Assembly (NCBI GenBank): GCA_030655215.1
Contig: JAURVZ010000078.1
Span: 1 to 42,940, forward strand
Direction of reading: 5' to 3'
DNA length: 42,940 nucleotides
From: Pseudolabrys sp.
GTDB lineage: Bacteria; Pseudomonadota; Alphaproteobacteria; Rhizobiales; Xanthobacteraceae
In this document: one piece after another, positions 8,903 through 17,110 of the stretch
How the letters are laid out: each line of letters opens with the position of its first letter
Position numbering within the stretch: the stretch's first letter is position 1
The notes under the pieces: generated by a model
Told to the model about the DNA's origin: nothing
The model's input: the letters and a program-made list of their open reading frames with translations, nothing else
The model's database searches: none
Made by a program: the position numbers and the translations under genes

Positions 8903-8992
8903 GTCATGGCCGGGCTTGTCCCGGCCATCCACGTTTTAGAAATACACAGTAAGAAGTAAGGCGTGGATGCCCGGCACAAGGCCGGGCATGAC
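8903..8992. repeat. REP-like paired hairpin, copy 1
   Basis: Two 31-nt halves face each other: 8903-8933 (GTCATGGCCGGGC...CCACG) and 8962-8992 (CGTGGATGCCCGGC...CATGAC). Each half is itself a hairpin (ATGGCCGGG-loop-CCCGGCCAT on the left), and the halves are near-inverted copies around a 28-nt AT-richer centre. It lies between ybjN and proC, both on the plus strand. The same unit occurs at 14515 (half) and 42686 (full). Confidence 0.85.
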
Positions 8993-9018
8993 GGGAAAAA
9001 TTGGCGTATAGTCGCCGC

Positions 9019-9876
9019 ATGAAAAAGCCTGCCAAGAAAACTAATACTAAGACGCTCGCCGCTTTTCCCGGCCATCTCGTCCTGCTCGGCGCCGGCAAGA
9101 TGGGCGGCGCCATGCTCGATGGCTGGCTGGCGCGTGGCTTGAAGGCCAAGAACGTCATCGTGCTCGATCCGCAGGCCGCCAAGCCGATCAAGGCTTTGGC
9201 GAAGAGCGGGCTGTCGCTCAATCCGAAGCCGGGTCCGAAATCGAAAGCCGAGGCCACCGCCATCATCGTCGCGGTGAAGCCGCAAATGGCGCCGGACGCC
9301 GTGCCGCCGGTCGGGCTTTATGTCGGCAAATCGACGCTGGTCATTTCGGTGATGGCCGGGCGCACCATCAAATTCCTGGAAGACAATCTGCCGCCGGGCA
9401 CGGCCATCGTCCGCGCCATGCCGAATACGCCGGCCGCCATCGGCCGCGGCATTACGGTTGCCGTGCCGAACAGCACGGTGACGGCCAAGCAGCGCAAGCT
9501 GACCACCGAACTGCTCGCCGCCACCGGCAAGGTTGAGTGGGTCAGCGACGAGAAACTGATCGATGCGGTGACAGCCACCTCCGGCTCGGGACCGGCCTAT
9601 GTGTTCCTGCTGGTCGAGGCGATGACCAAAGCCGCCATTGCCGCCGGTCTGCCCGCCGATCTCGCCGGCCGTTTGGCGCGCGAGACTGTTTCGGGTTCCG
9701 GCGAACTGCTGCATCAGTCCGATCTCGACGCCGCCACCTTGCGGCAGAACGTGACCTCGCCCGGCGGCACAACCGCGGCAGCCTTGGCGGTGCTGATGGG
9801 CCCGGCCGGTTTCGACGATCTGCTAACCAAGGCGATCGCCGCGGCGGCCGACCGATCGCGCGAATTGGCGGGTTAG
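9019..9876 (+). CDS. proC: Pyrroline-5-carboxylate reductase
   Basis: ProC reduces 1-pyrroline-5-carboxylate to proline with NAD(P)H, the last step of proline synthesis. The 285-residue protein has the Rossmann motif LLGAGKMGGAMLDGW at 22-34, the VRAMPNTPAAIG stretch and the C-terminal family signature from TATSGSGPAYVFLL onward, with TSPGGTTAAAL near the end. The start ATG at 9019 gives a Lys-rich leader (MKKPAKKTNT) before the Rossmann fold; an upstream TTG at 9001 adds only six residues. The gene sits just past a paired-hairpin repeat. Confidence 0.95.
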   Translation: MKKPAKKTNTKTLAAFPGHLVLLGAGKMGGAMLDGWLARGLKAKNVIVLDPQAAKPIKALAKSGLSLNPKPGPKSKAEATAIIVAVKPQMAPDAVPPVGLYVGKSTLVISVMAGRTIKFLEDNLPPGTAIVRAMPNTPAAIGRGITVAVPNSTVTAKQRKLTTELLAATGKVEWVSDEKLIDAVTATSGSGPAYVFLLVEAMTKAAIAAGLPADLAGRLARETVSGSGELLHQSDLDAATLRQNVTSPGGTTAAALAVLMGPAGFDDLLTKAIAAAADRSRELAG

Positions 9877-9912
9877 CCCTGCGTTCACTGCCCTAGAACG
9901 GTCGCCTTTGCG

Positions 9913-9928
9913 GACCTACATTGAGGTC
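9913..9928. promoter_or_regulatory. Candidate operator before the TetR gene (GACCT-N6-AGGTC)
   Basis: A perfect 5-bp inverted repeat with a 6-nt spacer lies 26 bp before the ATG of the TetR-type regulator. Position and symmetry fit an autoregulatory site, but the repeat is short. Confidence 0.3.
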
Positions 9929-9954
9929 AGCCGCACCGAACGAGGGAGGCCATC

Positions 9955-10671
9955 ATGGCCCGCAAGCCAGCGAAATCCAAAGCCAAAGCCGAGACCAAGG
10001 TTTCCGTGTCTGCGCCAGCGCGCGGCACCACCGACCGCGCCAAAGCCACCGATGCGCTGATGGAATTGCTTGCCGAGCAGTCCTTCGAGGAGATCGGCCT
10101 GGCCGAAGTTGCCGGCCGCGCCGGCATCAAATTATCCGCCCTGCGCGCCGAATTCGGCTCGACGCTGGCGATTTACGCCGCGCACGTCAAAGACATCGAC
10201 AACATCGTGCTCGACGGCGGCGAAGACATGGCTGACGAGCCGGGCCGCGAACGCCTGTTCGATGCCGAGATGCGCCGTCTCGAAGCGCTGGCGCCTTACA
10301 AGGATGCTGTTGCCTCGATCATGCGCTCGGCGCGGCGTAATCCGGGCCTCGCCCTGGCGCTCAACGGCATGGCGGTGCGCTCGCAGTCGTGGATGCTGGA
10401 ATCCGCCGGCATCAGCGCCTCCGGTCCGCGCGGCGCCTTGCGCGCGCAAGGCGCGGCCTTGATGTTCGGCCGCGTGATCAATGCCTGGCTCGATGACGAG
10501 GAAGACGGCGTCGACGCCGCCATGGCCGCTCTCGACCGCGGTCTCGCCAGCGCCGCACGCTGGGACGGCTTCGTCGGCGATCTCATGAGCATTCCGGGAC
10601 GCTTCGCCCGTGGCTCGCGCCGTCGGAGGCGTCCAATTGATGAAGGCGCAACGGAAGCGGACGCCGCTTAA
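9955..10671 (+). CDS. TetR/AcrR family transcriptional regulator
   Basis: A 238-residue TetR-type repressor. A basic Lys/Ala-rich leader (residues 1-25) precedes the helix-turn-helix: DALMELLAEQSFEEIGLAEVA and GRAGIKLSALRAEFGSTLAIYAAH, about residues 33-80. The remaining helical region should be the ligand/dimerisation domain, ending in a strongly basic tail (SRRRRRP). The start ATG has AGGGAGG 7 nt upstream. Its stop overlaps the convergent histidine-kinase stop by 4 bp. No obvious target gene is adjacent, so its regulon is unknown. Confidence 0.85.
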   Translation: MARKPAKSKAKAETKVSVSAPARGTTDRAKATDALMELLAEQSFEEIGLAEVAGRAGIKLSALRAEFGSTLAIYAAHVKDIDNIVLDGGEDMADEPGRERLFDAEMRRLEALAPYKDAVASIMRSARRNPGLALALNGMAVRSQSWMLESAGISASGPRGALRAQGAALMFGRVINAWLDDEEDGVDAAMAALDRGLASAARWDGFVGDLMSIPGRFARGSRRRRRPIDEGATEADAA

Positions 10672-12122
10672 ACCGGCACCTTCACCGTCGCGCGTAAACC
10701 GCCCATCGGGGAATCGCTGAGCGCGATGTCGCCGCCATGGGAGCGCGCGATGTCGCGGGCAATGGCGAGGCCAAGGCCCGTTCCGCCCTCATCTTGATTG
10801 CGCGCATCGTCGAGCCGCAGGAACGGCTTGAATACATCCTCACGCTGCGCCAGCGGAATACCCGGGCCATCATCGTCCACCGTGATCGTCAGATAGCGAT
10901 GATCGCGATGGCCGCTGATCTCAATCGACTTCGCATAGCGCGCCGCGTTCGATACCAGATTGCCGACGCAACGCTTGAACGCCGCCGGCCGCACCGTGAC
11001 GATCGGCGTGCCGTGAAATTGCACCGTGGCCTTGTGGCCGTGCCTTTCGGCGTCGTCCTTGAGTTCTTCAATGAAGGCCGCCATGTCGGTTGGCGCCGCG
11101 CTCTCGCCGAGATCGCCGCGCGCGAAGGCGAGATAGGCCTCGAGCATACGCGCCATTTCGTCGACGTCCTTCTTCATCGCATCGATCTCAGGGCTTTGAT
11201 CGACCAGAGCCAGTTCGAGCTTGAAGCGCGTCAGCACCGTGCGCAGATCATGCGACACGCCGGCCAGCATGGTCGTGCGCTGTTCGATGGCGCGCTCGAC
11301 ACGCGTCTTCATCTCGATGAAGGCCTGCGCCGCGCGCCGCACCTCGCGCGCGCCGCGCGGCCGGAAGTTTGGCGCATCGCGGCCTTTGCCGAACGCTTCG
11401 GCGGCATCGGCCAACTTCAGGATCGGCTTGATCTGGTTGCGCAGGAAGATGATGGCGACGAACAGCAGCACCGCCGATGTGCCGACCATCCACAGCAGGA
11501 AGATTTCCGAATTCGACGCATAGGCCGCGTTGCGCCGCGCGTAGATACGCATGACGTCGTTGTCGAGGCGAATGCGGATTTCCACGAGCGCGGACTTGCC
11601 GACCGTGTCGATCCAGTAAGGCCGCGCGATCTGCTTGCGCAATTCGTCCGACAAGGTCTGGTCGAGCAGCGAGAAGAACGGCTTCGGACCCGGCGGCGGC
11701 ATTTCACCGATCGGCAGGAAATCGACCACCAGGCCAAGCCGTTGCTGCGCAATGGTACGGATCGTCGTCTGATCCTTGTCCTGCGGATAGCTGCGGTAAA
11801 TGTCGATCAGCGCGGCGATGTCTTGCACGACGCCGGCGGACAGGCGCTGCGTCACCACGTTCCAGTGCCGTTCCATGAAGACGAAGGCGATGACCGACTG
11901 CAGGATCACCATCGGCAAAATGATGATCAGCAACGCGCGGGCATAGAGGCCCTTCGGCATGACGCTGTTCAGCCAGCGGCTGACGCGGCGCCAGCCGTCG
12001 CGGATCTTGGCAAGTTGCTCGTGAATACGGCGGATCGGCGGAATGGCGTCGTACCATTCCCAGAACGCGCGCAGCCGCGCGATCGCCGTCCGCACATTAT
12101 GCGCCATGTCGAGGCTGGTCAT
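10668..12122 (-). CDS. EnvZ-like two-component sensor histidine kinase
   Basis: A 484-residue inner-membrane kinase. Transmembrane helices lie at about 62-84 and 207-228 with a periplasmic sensor of about 120 residues between; a HAMP linker follows (about 229-282). The H-box holds the phospho-acceptor His291 (LAGVSHDLRTVLTRF), the N-box is VGNLVSNAARYA (about 386-397), G1 is DDDGPG at 416-421 and G2 is GGTGLGLAIA at 446-455. The residue after HDLRT is Val rather than the common Pro. The ATG overlaps the response-regulator stop by 4 nt, so the pair is one operon. The signal is unknown. Confidence 0.92.
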   Translation of the reverse strand: MTSLDMAHNVRTAIARLRAFWEWYDAIPPIRRIHEQLAKIRDGWRRVSRWLNSVMPKGLYARALLIIILPMVILQSVIAFVFMERHWNVVTQRLSAGVVQDIAALIDIYRSYPQDKDQTTIRTIAQQRLGLVVDFLPIGEMPPPGPKPFFSLLDQTLSDELRKQIARPYWIDTVGKSALVEIRIRLDNDVMRIYARRNAAYASNSEIFLLWMVGTSAVLLFVAIIFLRNQIKPILKLADAAEAFGKGRDAPNFRPRGAREVRRAAQAFIEMKTRVERAIEQRTTMLAGVSHDLRTVLTRFKLELALVDQSPEIDAMKKDVDEMARMLEAYLAFARGDLGESAAPTDMAAFIEELKDDAERHGHKATVQFHGTPIVTVRPAAFKRCVGNLVSNAARYAKSIEISGHRDHRYLTITVDDDGPGIPLAQREDVFKPFLRLDDARNQDEGGTGLGLAIARDIARSHGGDIALSDSPMGGLRATVKVPV

Positions 12123-12826
12123 GCCGTGCTCACCAGCCGGTAGCCAATGCCGCGCACGGTTTGCACGAAGAGCGGATTGGCGGGATTGATCTCGATCTTG
12201 CGGCGCAGGCGATTGACCTGCACGTCGACGGCGCGTTCGCTCGTCTGATCGCCATTGCCGGCCAACGCCATGCGCGACACGGTTTCGCCCGGCGTCGCGG
12301 TGAGGATGCGGAGCATGTCGCGCTCGCGATCGGTCAGGCGAATGATGTCCTCGCCCTTACGCAATTCGCCGCGCGCCAGATGATAAACGAAGGGCCCGAA
12401 GCGCACGGACTCGACCGGCGGCGCCACCGCGGGTTGGGCGCGCTTGAGGATGTTGGCGATGCGCAGCGACAGCTCGCGCGGCTCGAACGGTTTGGAGAGA
12501 TAATCGTCGGCCCCCAAGCTGAGGCCCTCAATGCGGCTTTCGGTGCCGTCGCGCGCGGTTAGCATCAGGATCGGCACGCTCGACGTGCCGCGGATCGACT
12601 TGGCCAGCTCAAAGCCGGTCTCGCCCGGCATCATGACGTCGAGCACCAGCAGGTCGAAGCTCAAGCCATGCAGCTTGGCCCGGGCGTCGGCGGCATTGTC
12701 GGCCGTGGTGACGCGATAGCCCTCACCGGCGAGGAAGCGGGACAGCAGATCGCGAATACGACGATCATCATCAACAACAAGCAGATGCGGCGCGTCGTCG
12801 GCGGGTTTGGCGGCGGTCTGGGGCAT
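12119..12826 (-). CDS. OmpR-family response regulator
   Basis: A 235-residue response regulator with a receiver domain (acidic pocket Asp19/Asp20, phosphorylation site Asp63 in LVLDVMMPGE, Lys112 in LSKPFEP) and an OmpR-type winged-helix DNA-binding domain (about 135-232, with SERAVDVQVNRLRRKIE and VRGIGYRLV). It is the partner of the downstream kinase, coupled by an ATGA overlap. Its ATG lies 11 bp after the MarR-gene stop, so the three may share a transcript. Target genes cannot be read from the sequence. Confidence 0.94.
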   Translation of the reverse strand: MPQTAAKPADDAPHLLVVDDDRRIRDLLSRFLAGEGYRVTTADNAADARAKLHGLSFDLLVLDVMMPGETGFELAKSIRGTSSVPILMLTARDGTESRIEGLSLGADDYLSKPFEPRELSLRIANILKRAQPAVAPPVESVRFGPFVYHLARGELRKGEDIIRLTDRERDMLRILTATPGETVSRMALAGNGDQTSERAVDVQVNRLRRKIEINPANPLFVQTVRGIGYRLVSTA

Positions 12827-12837
12827 GGATTTGGCCC

Positions 12838-13389
12838 CTATCCCCGCGGTTTGGCGCGGTCGCCGCGCGCGATCTGGCGCAGCACGCCTTCGCGGTTGTC
12901 GCTGTCGATCATGGCCGTCAGGAACCGCCGGGCCGCATCATGGGCGCCGGGGCCGAGTTCCGCGAATGCTCGGTTGATACGTTCGGTCTGCAATTGCGCC
13001 AGCTTGTATGACAGAGCTTCACCTTTCGGGGTCGCGTACAGCAGGCGCTGCCGGCGGTCCTGCTCGCCTTCCTTCTGCAAGATGAAGCCCTGGTCGACCA
13101 ACTGTTTGAGCACGCGGCCGAGCGATTGCTTGGTGATGTTCAGGATGTCGAGCAGGTCGGCGACCTTCATCCCCGGATTGCGATTGACGAAATGCAGCAC
13201 CCGGTGGTGCGCCCGTCCGAAAGCATATTTCAGCAGCACCTCGTCCGGATCGCCGACGAAGTCGCGATAGGCAAAGAACAACAGCTCGATGATGTCCCAG
13301 GCGGCGTCGTTTCCGGCGGGAGCAACGGCGGCTACGGCTGCCCCTTCCATGGGGGCAGAAATTTTCGCACTGGAATTTATGTCAGTCAT
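12838..13389 (-). CDS. MarR family winged-helix transcriptional regulator
   Basis: A 183-residue MarR-type regulator. The winged helix is at about residues 60-130: FGRAHHRVLHFVNRN, VADLLDILNITKQSLGRVLKQL, and the wing QKEGEQDRRQRLLYATPKG. The start is the ATG at 13389 (MTDINSSAK); an in-frame TTG-type extension to 13476 adds unlikely sequence. No Shine-Dalgarno is visible before this ATG, and the codon sits inside the perfect repeat TATGTCA-N7-TGACATA, suggesting autorepression and perhaps a leaderless message. The two-component genes follow 11 bp downstream; the branched-chain aminotransferase lies divergently. Confidence 0.87.
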   Translation of the reverse strand: MTDINSSAKISAPMEGAAVAAVAPAGNDAAWDIIELLFFAYRDFVGDPDEVLLKYAFGRAHHRVLHFVNRNPGMKVADLLDILNITKQSLGRVLKQLVDQGFILQKEGEQDRRQRLLYATPKGEALSYKLAQLQTERINRAFAELGPGAHDAARRFLTAMIDSDNREGVLRQIARGDRAKPRG

Positions 13390-13398
13390 GTTGACATA
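13378..13398. promoter_or_regulatory. Probable MarR operator spanning the marR start codon
   Basis: TATGTCA (13378-13384) and TGACATA (13392-13398) are a perfect 7-bp inverted repeat with a 7-nt spacer containing the complement of the MarR start codon (13387-13389). The surrounding 60 bp are unusually AT-rich. MarR dimers typically bind such palindromes in their own promoters. Confidence 0.65.
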
Positions 13399-13602
13399 TT
13401 TTGGTTTTATGTTACAAAAACTCGTCTGCCAGCGTAATGATCGGTCTCGACAGCCCCTCACGGCGAACAGGATCAATCACCTACGCCTCGACCGGCGGAT
13501 TGTCGCCACTCATACCGGGACTTGCACGGCGACGCAAAGTAATGGAATTGGCGCGTAAAATGCGCCATCACAGCGGCGGAAAGTCCGCCCGAGGAGTTGA
13601 CC

Positions 13603-14490
13603 ATGGCTGCGCAATCCTACGACCGCCTTGAAGGTGTCATCTGGTATGACGGCAAGCTGGTGCCGTGGGCTGACGCGAACCTTCACGTGCTCAGCCACGG
13701 CCTGCACTATGCCAGCGCCGTGTTCGAAGGTGAGCGCGCCTATGGCGGTCAGATCTTCAAGTCCACGGAACACTCGGAGCGCTTGAAGCGCTCGGCGAAT
13801 ATCCTCGACTTCGACATCCCCTATTCGGTCGCCGAGATCGACGCCGCCAAAAAGCTGGTCGTCGACAAGAACGGCCGCGCCGAAGCCTATGTCCGGCCCG
13901 TTGCCTGGCGCGGTTCGGAAATGATGGGCGTGTCGGCACAGAACAACACGATCCACCTGGCCATCGCGAGCTGGGAGTGGCCGAGCTATTTCGACCCGGA
14001 ACAGCGTCTGAAGGGCATCCGGCTCGATCTGGCCGAGTATCGCCGGCCCGATCCGCGCACGGCGCCCTGCGCTGCCAAGGCGGCCGGCCTGTACATGATC
14101 TGCACCATCTCCAAGCATGCGGCCGAGCGCAAAGGCTACGCCGACGCCATGATGCTGGATTGGCAGGGCCGCGTTGCCGAATGCACCGGCGCCAACATCT
14201 TCTTCATCAAGGACGGCAAGATCCACACGCCGCTGGCGGATTGCTTCCTGGACGGTCTGACCCGGCAGACCGTCATTGGCCTCGCCCGCAAGCGCGGCAT
14301 CGAAGTGAACGAGCGCCGCATCCTGCCGGACGAACTGGACAGCATGAGCGAGTGCTTCATCACCGGTTCGGCGGCGGAAGTCACGGCCGTGTCGGAGATC
14401 AAGGACTGGCGCTTCACGCCGGGCGCCATCACCAAGCAATTGATGGACGACTATACCGCGGAAGTGAAACCGAAAGCGGTGGCTGCTTAA
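13603..14490 (+). CDS. ilvE: Branched-chain amino acid aminotransferase
   Basis: A 295-residue class IV PLP aminotransferase that transfers the amino group between glutamate and Leu/Ile/Val. The PLP lysine is Lys159 in CAAKAAGLYM; other family features are SHGLHYASAVFEGERAY (31-47), the Arg in VRPVAWRG, and AECTGANIFFIKDG and FLDGLTRQTVIGLA in the second half. The ATG at 13603 has GAGGAG 6 nt upstream and is preferred over the TTG at 13597. The AT-rich 213-bp gap to the MarR gene should hold its promoter. Confidence 0.94.
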   Translation: MAAQSYDRLEGVIWYDGKLVPWADANLHVLSHGLHYASAVFEGERAYGGQIFKSTEHSERLKRSANILDFDIPYSVAEIDAAKKLVVDKNGRAEAYVRPVAWRGSEMMGVSAQNNTIHLAIASWEWPSYFDPEQRLKGIRLDLAEYRRPDPRTAPCAAKAAGLYMICTISKHAAERKGYADAMMLDWQGRVAECTGANIFFIKDGKIHTPLADCFLDGLTRQTVIGLARKRGIEVNERRILPDELDSMSECFITGSAAEVTAVSEIKDWRFTPGAITKQLMDDYTAEVKPKAVAA

Positions 14491-14514
14491 GTCTCGTCCA
14501 TCAAGAATGCCAAC

Positions 14515-14545
14515 GTCATGGCCGGGCTTGCCCCGGCCATTTACG
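14515..14545. repeat. REP-like single hairpin, copy 2 (half unit)
   Basis: This 31-nt stretch (GTCATGGCCGGGC...TTTACG) matches the left half of the paired element at 8903-8992 with a few changes. It folds as ATGGCCGGG-loop-CCCGGCCAT. No facing second half follows. It occupies the gap between ilvE and the MFS gene and ends shortly before the latter's ribosome site. Confidence 0.8.
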
Positions 14546-14563
14546 TTTCTGAGGATCCCCGCG

Positions 14564-15772
14564 ATGAGCTCAGCGCCCCGCTTCGGACTATCAGCGCGCC
14601 AATGGGCGGTCGGGCTTGCCGGCTACTGCACCTTCGTCAATCTTTACGCGCCCCAGGCGATCCTGCCGATGCTGTCGGTCGAATTCGGCGCCGGCGCCGC
14701 CGAGATCGCCAACATCATGACAGCGAGCACGTTGGCGGTCGCGGTCACGGCGCCGTTCACCGGCGCCGTTGCCGACGTGCTCGGGCGCAGACGAGTCATT
14801 GTTACTGCGATGCTGCTTCTCGCCATCCCGACGTTGATGTGCGCACTGTCGTCGAGCCTGCATGAACTCATCATCTGGCGCTTCATCCAGGGTCTGGTGA
14901 TGCCGCCGGTCTTTGCCGTGACCATCGCCTATATCGGCGACGAGTGGGAGCCGCGCGAAGCAACAGCAGCTACCGGCATCTACACATCCGGCGCCAGCCT
15001 TGGCGGCTTTAGCGGCCGTTTCATCACCGGTGTGCTCTCCGACATGGTCGGCTGGCGTGGCGCCATGATTGCGATTGCGGTCATCACATTTGCCGGCGGA
15101 CTCGCGGTGATGATGTTGCTGCCGCGCGAAAAGAAGTTCATCCGATCGGAAGGCTTTATCGCCTCCGGCAAACACATGCTGCAGCATTTCCGCAATGCGC
15201 AATTGCTGGCAACTTATGCCGTCGGCTTCGGCGTGCTGTTCACCTTCGTCCTGCTGTTCACCTACATCAACTTTCGCCTGGCCGCGCCGCCGTACAATCT
15301 GTCACCGACTTGGTTGGGCGCCATCTTCGTCTCGTATCTGGTGGGATCGGCGCTGGCCCCGTGGAGCGGCTGGGCCATCGGCCGGTTTGGCCGCCGCCGT
15401 TTCATGATTCCCGTGATCGGCTGTTGGATCTTCGGCGTTTTGCTAACCTTGTCGGGGCCACTGTGGCTGATCGTGGTCGGGCTGATGATTTCGGCCGCCA
15501 GCGGACTCATCTGTCAGACCATCTCGACAGGCTATGTCACCATCACAGCGAAGGCCGGCCGCTCATCGGCGGTCGGTTTGTATGTCACCAGCTTCTATAT
15601 CGGCGGCAGTTTCGGCGCGGCGCTCGGCGGCATTGCCTGGATCTTCGGCGGCTGGCCGGCATGCGTTGCCTTGATCGTCACGATTCAACTTTGCATGGGC
15701 GCGATCGTTTATTTCTTATGGTCAAAGCGAGTTCCCGCGCAACCGATGACAACACCGGTCGAGCCACCGTGA
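14564..15772 (+). CDS. MFS transporter (12-TM exporter)
   Basis: A 402-residue major-facilitator protein in the inner membrane with about 12 hydrophobic helices. The family loop 2-3 motif appears as GAVADVLGRRRVIV (about 69-82), and GRFITGVLSDMVGWR marks the loop near helix 6. It resembles YnfM-type drug/H+ antiporters, but the substrate is not predictable. The ATG at 14564 has GAGGA 8 nt upstream; an in-frame start at 14507 would translate the hairpin repeat and is rejected. A GCGGTG-N6-CACCGC hairpin at 15782-15799 follows the stop, without a clear U-tract. Confidence 0.9.
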   Translation: MSSAPRFGLSARQWAVGLAGYCTFVNLYAPQAILPMLSVEFGAGAAEIANIMTASTLAVAVTAPFTGAVADVLGRRRVIVTAMLLLAIPTLMCALSSSLHELIIWRFIQGLVMPPVFAVTIAYIGDEWEPREATAATGIYTSGASLGGFSGRFITGVLSDMVGWRGAMIAIAVITFAGGLAVMMLLPREKKFIRSEGFIASGKHMLQHFRNAQLLATYAVGFGVLFTFVLLFTYINFRLAAPPYNLSPTWLGAIFVSYLVGSALAPWSGWAIGRFGRRRFMIPVIGCWIFGVLLTLSGPLWLIVVGLMISAASGLICQTISTGYVTITAKAGRSSAVGLYVTSFYIGGSFGAALGGIAWIFGGWPACVALIVTIQLCMGAIVYFLWSKRVPAQPMTTPVEPP

Positions 15773-15781
15773 TCATGGCGT

Positions 15782-15799
15782 GCGGTGACAAGACACCGC
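15782..15799 (+). terminator. Possible hairpin terminator after the MFS gene
   Basis: GCGGTG-ACAAGA-CACCGC forms a 6-bp stem 9 bp after the MFS stop codon. Only a short ATAGTT follows instead of a U-run, so termination strength is doubtful. Confidence 0.3.
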
Positions 15800-15882
15800 C
15801 ATAGTTCTAACGTTCCTTCATCAACAAGCCGGAACGTCCGGCAAGCCGCCGGAGCCAAAATCCGGTACGAGGGACGAAACGC

Positions 15883-16968
15883 ATGACACTCTCCAGTCTC
15901 TGCACGTCTGCGCTCTGTGGATGCCCAACACCGCATAGCCTCACCCGCCGTGGTCTTCTCAAAGGTGGCGCGGCTGCTCTCGCGCTTGGCGCCGTCGCAC
16001 CGCGCTTCATGGCCGAAGCCGTGGCGCAAACGCCGGCGCATCGCATCGACGTTCATCATCACGTTTCACCGCCGACATGGCTCGATGCTGTGAAGCGGCT
16101 CAAGATGGACAATCCGCCTTTGGCGAACTGGTCGATTCAGAAAACGCTGGACGACATGGACAAGGGTGGCGTCGCCGTTGCCATCACCTCACCGACGACA
16201 CCGCAGGTGACAGGGCTTGATGCCGCTGAAGCGGCCCGCGTGGCGCGCGAGTCCAACGAATATGCCAAGAAGCTTGAGACCGATCACAAGGGCCGCTTCG
16301 GCACATGGGCGATGTTGCCCTTCCCGCATGTCGATGCCTGCCTCAAGGAAATCGAATATTCCTTCGACACGCTCAAGGTCGATGGCGTCGGCTGCATGAC
16401 CAGCTATGGCGACAAGTGGCTCGGCTATAAAGAGTTCGAGCCGGTCTGGGCCGAACTCAACCGCCGCAAGGCGACCGTCTACACGCATCCGACCGGCGCC
16501 AATTGCTGCGTCAATCTCGTCAAAGAGGTCGGCGCCGATGATGCCTATATCGAATTTGGCACCGATACGACGCGCGCGATCTTCACCATCATCTTCTCCG
16601 GCTTCGGCCAGAAATACGGCGACATCAACTGGATCTGGTCGCATGGCGGCGGCTCGCTGACGGCGTTCTACGAGCGCTTCACCGTGCAGACTTTGATGCG
16701 GCCGCCGCATGCCGGCAAGATGACGCGCGAACAGATCGAACAGCAGATCCGCCGCTATTACTACGACACGGCGGCGATCCCGAACGACGTCACGCTGTCC
16801 GCGCTGGTGAAGATGGTGCCGGTCAGCCAGATCCTGTTCGGCACGGATTACCCGTACCGCTTCGGTCATGAATACGCCAAGTATCTGCCGACCTTCTTCA
16901 AGGGCGACGATCTCAAGGCGGTCGATCGCGACAATGCCCTGCGGTTGCTGCCGCGATTCAAGGCTTAG
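15883..16968 (+). CDS. Tat-exported amidohydrolase family protein (ACMSD-like)
   Basis: A 361-residue amidohydrolase-2 (ACMSD/decarboxylase-like TIM barrel). A twin-arginine signal is clear: TRRGLLKGGAAALALGAVAP with Arg22-Arg23, and a probable cleavage near AVAQ (46-49), so the mature enzyme should be periplasmic. Metal-binding residues include His58-His60 in DVHHH, His in VYTHPTG, His in IWSHGGG, and Asp in ILFGTDYPYRF. The substrate is unknown; decarboxylase or hydrolase chemistry on aromatic or lactone substrates is typical. It ends just before palindromic element B. Confidence 0.88.
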   Translation: MTLSSLCTSALCGCPTPHSLTRRGLLKGGAAALALGAVAPRFMAEAVAQTPAHRIDVHHHVSPPTWLDAVKRLKMDNPPLANWSIQKTLDDMDKGGVAVAITSPTTPQVTGLDAAEAARVARESNEYAKKLETDHKGRFGTWAMLPFPHVDACLKEIEYSFDTLKVDGVGCMTSYGDKWLGYKEFEPVWAELNRRKATVYTHPTGANCCVNLVKEVGADDAYIEFGTDTTRAIFTIIFSGFGQKYGDINWIWSHGGGSLTAFYERFTVQTLMRPPHAGKMTREQIEQQIRRYYYDTAAIPNDVTLSALVKMVPVSQILFGTDYPYRFGHEYAKYLPTFFKGDDLKAVDRDNALRLLPRFKA

Positions 16969-16976
16969 CTTCCTTC

Positions 16977-17110
16977 ACCTCCCCCCTTGAGGGGGAGGTC
17001 GATTGCCAACGCGCAGCGTTGGCAATCGGGAGGGGGGTATGACGTACGGCTGCTCAAACAACACCCCCCTCCCCGACCCTCCCCCGCAAGGGGGGAGGGG
17101 GAAGAAGAGG
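16977..17110. repeat. CT/AG-rich palindromic element, copy B
   Basis: The element opens with CCTCCCCC-TTGA-GGGGGAGG and closes with CCTCCCCC-GCAA-GGGGGGAGGG followed by GAAGAAGAGG. Inside is a perfect 13-bp hairpin, CGATTGCCAACGC-GCA-GCGTTGGCAATCG (17000-17028). It sits between the plus-strand amidohydrolase and a minus-strand gene, and its right half encodes the C-terminal residues of that gene. The closing motif matches copies A, C and D. Confidence 0.75.

Noticed and set aside
10737..12143. 468-residue frame on the plus strand across the histidine kinase
   Set aside because: It is the antisense shadow of a kinase with all catalytic boxes, His/Arg/Asp-rich and without recognisable motifs.
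14507..14563. N-terminal extension of the MFS transporter
   Set aside because: It reads through the hairpin repeat; the ATG at 14564 has a ribosome site.
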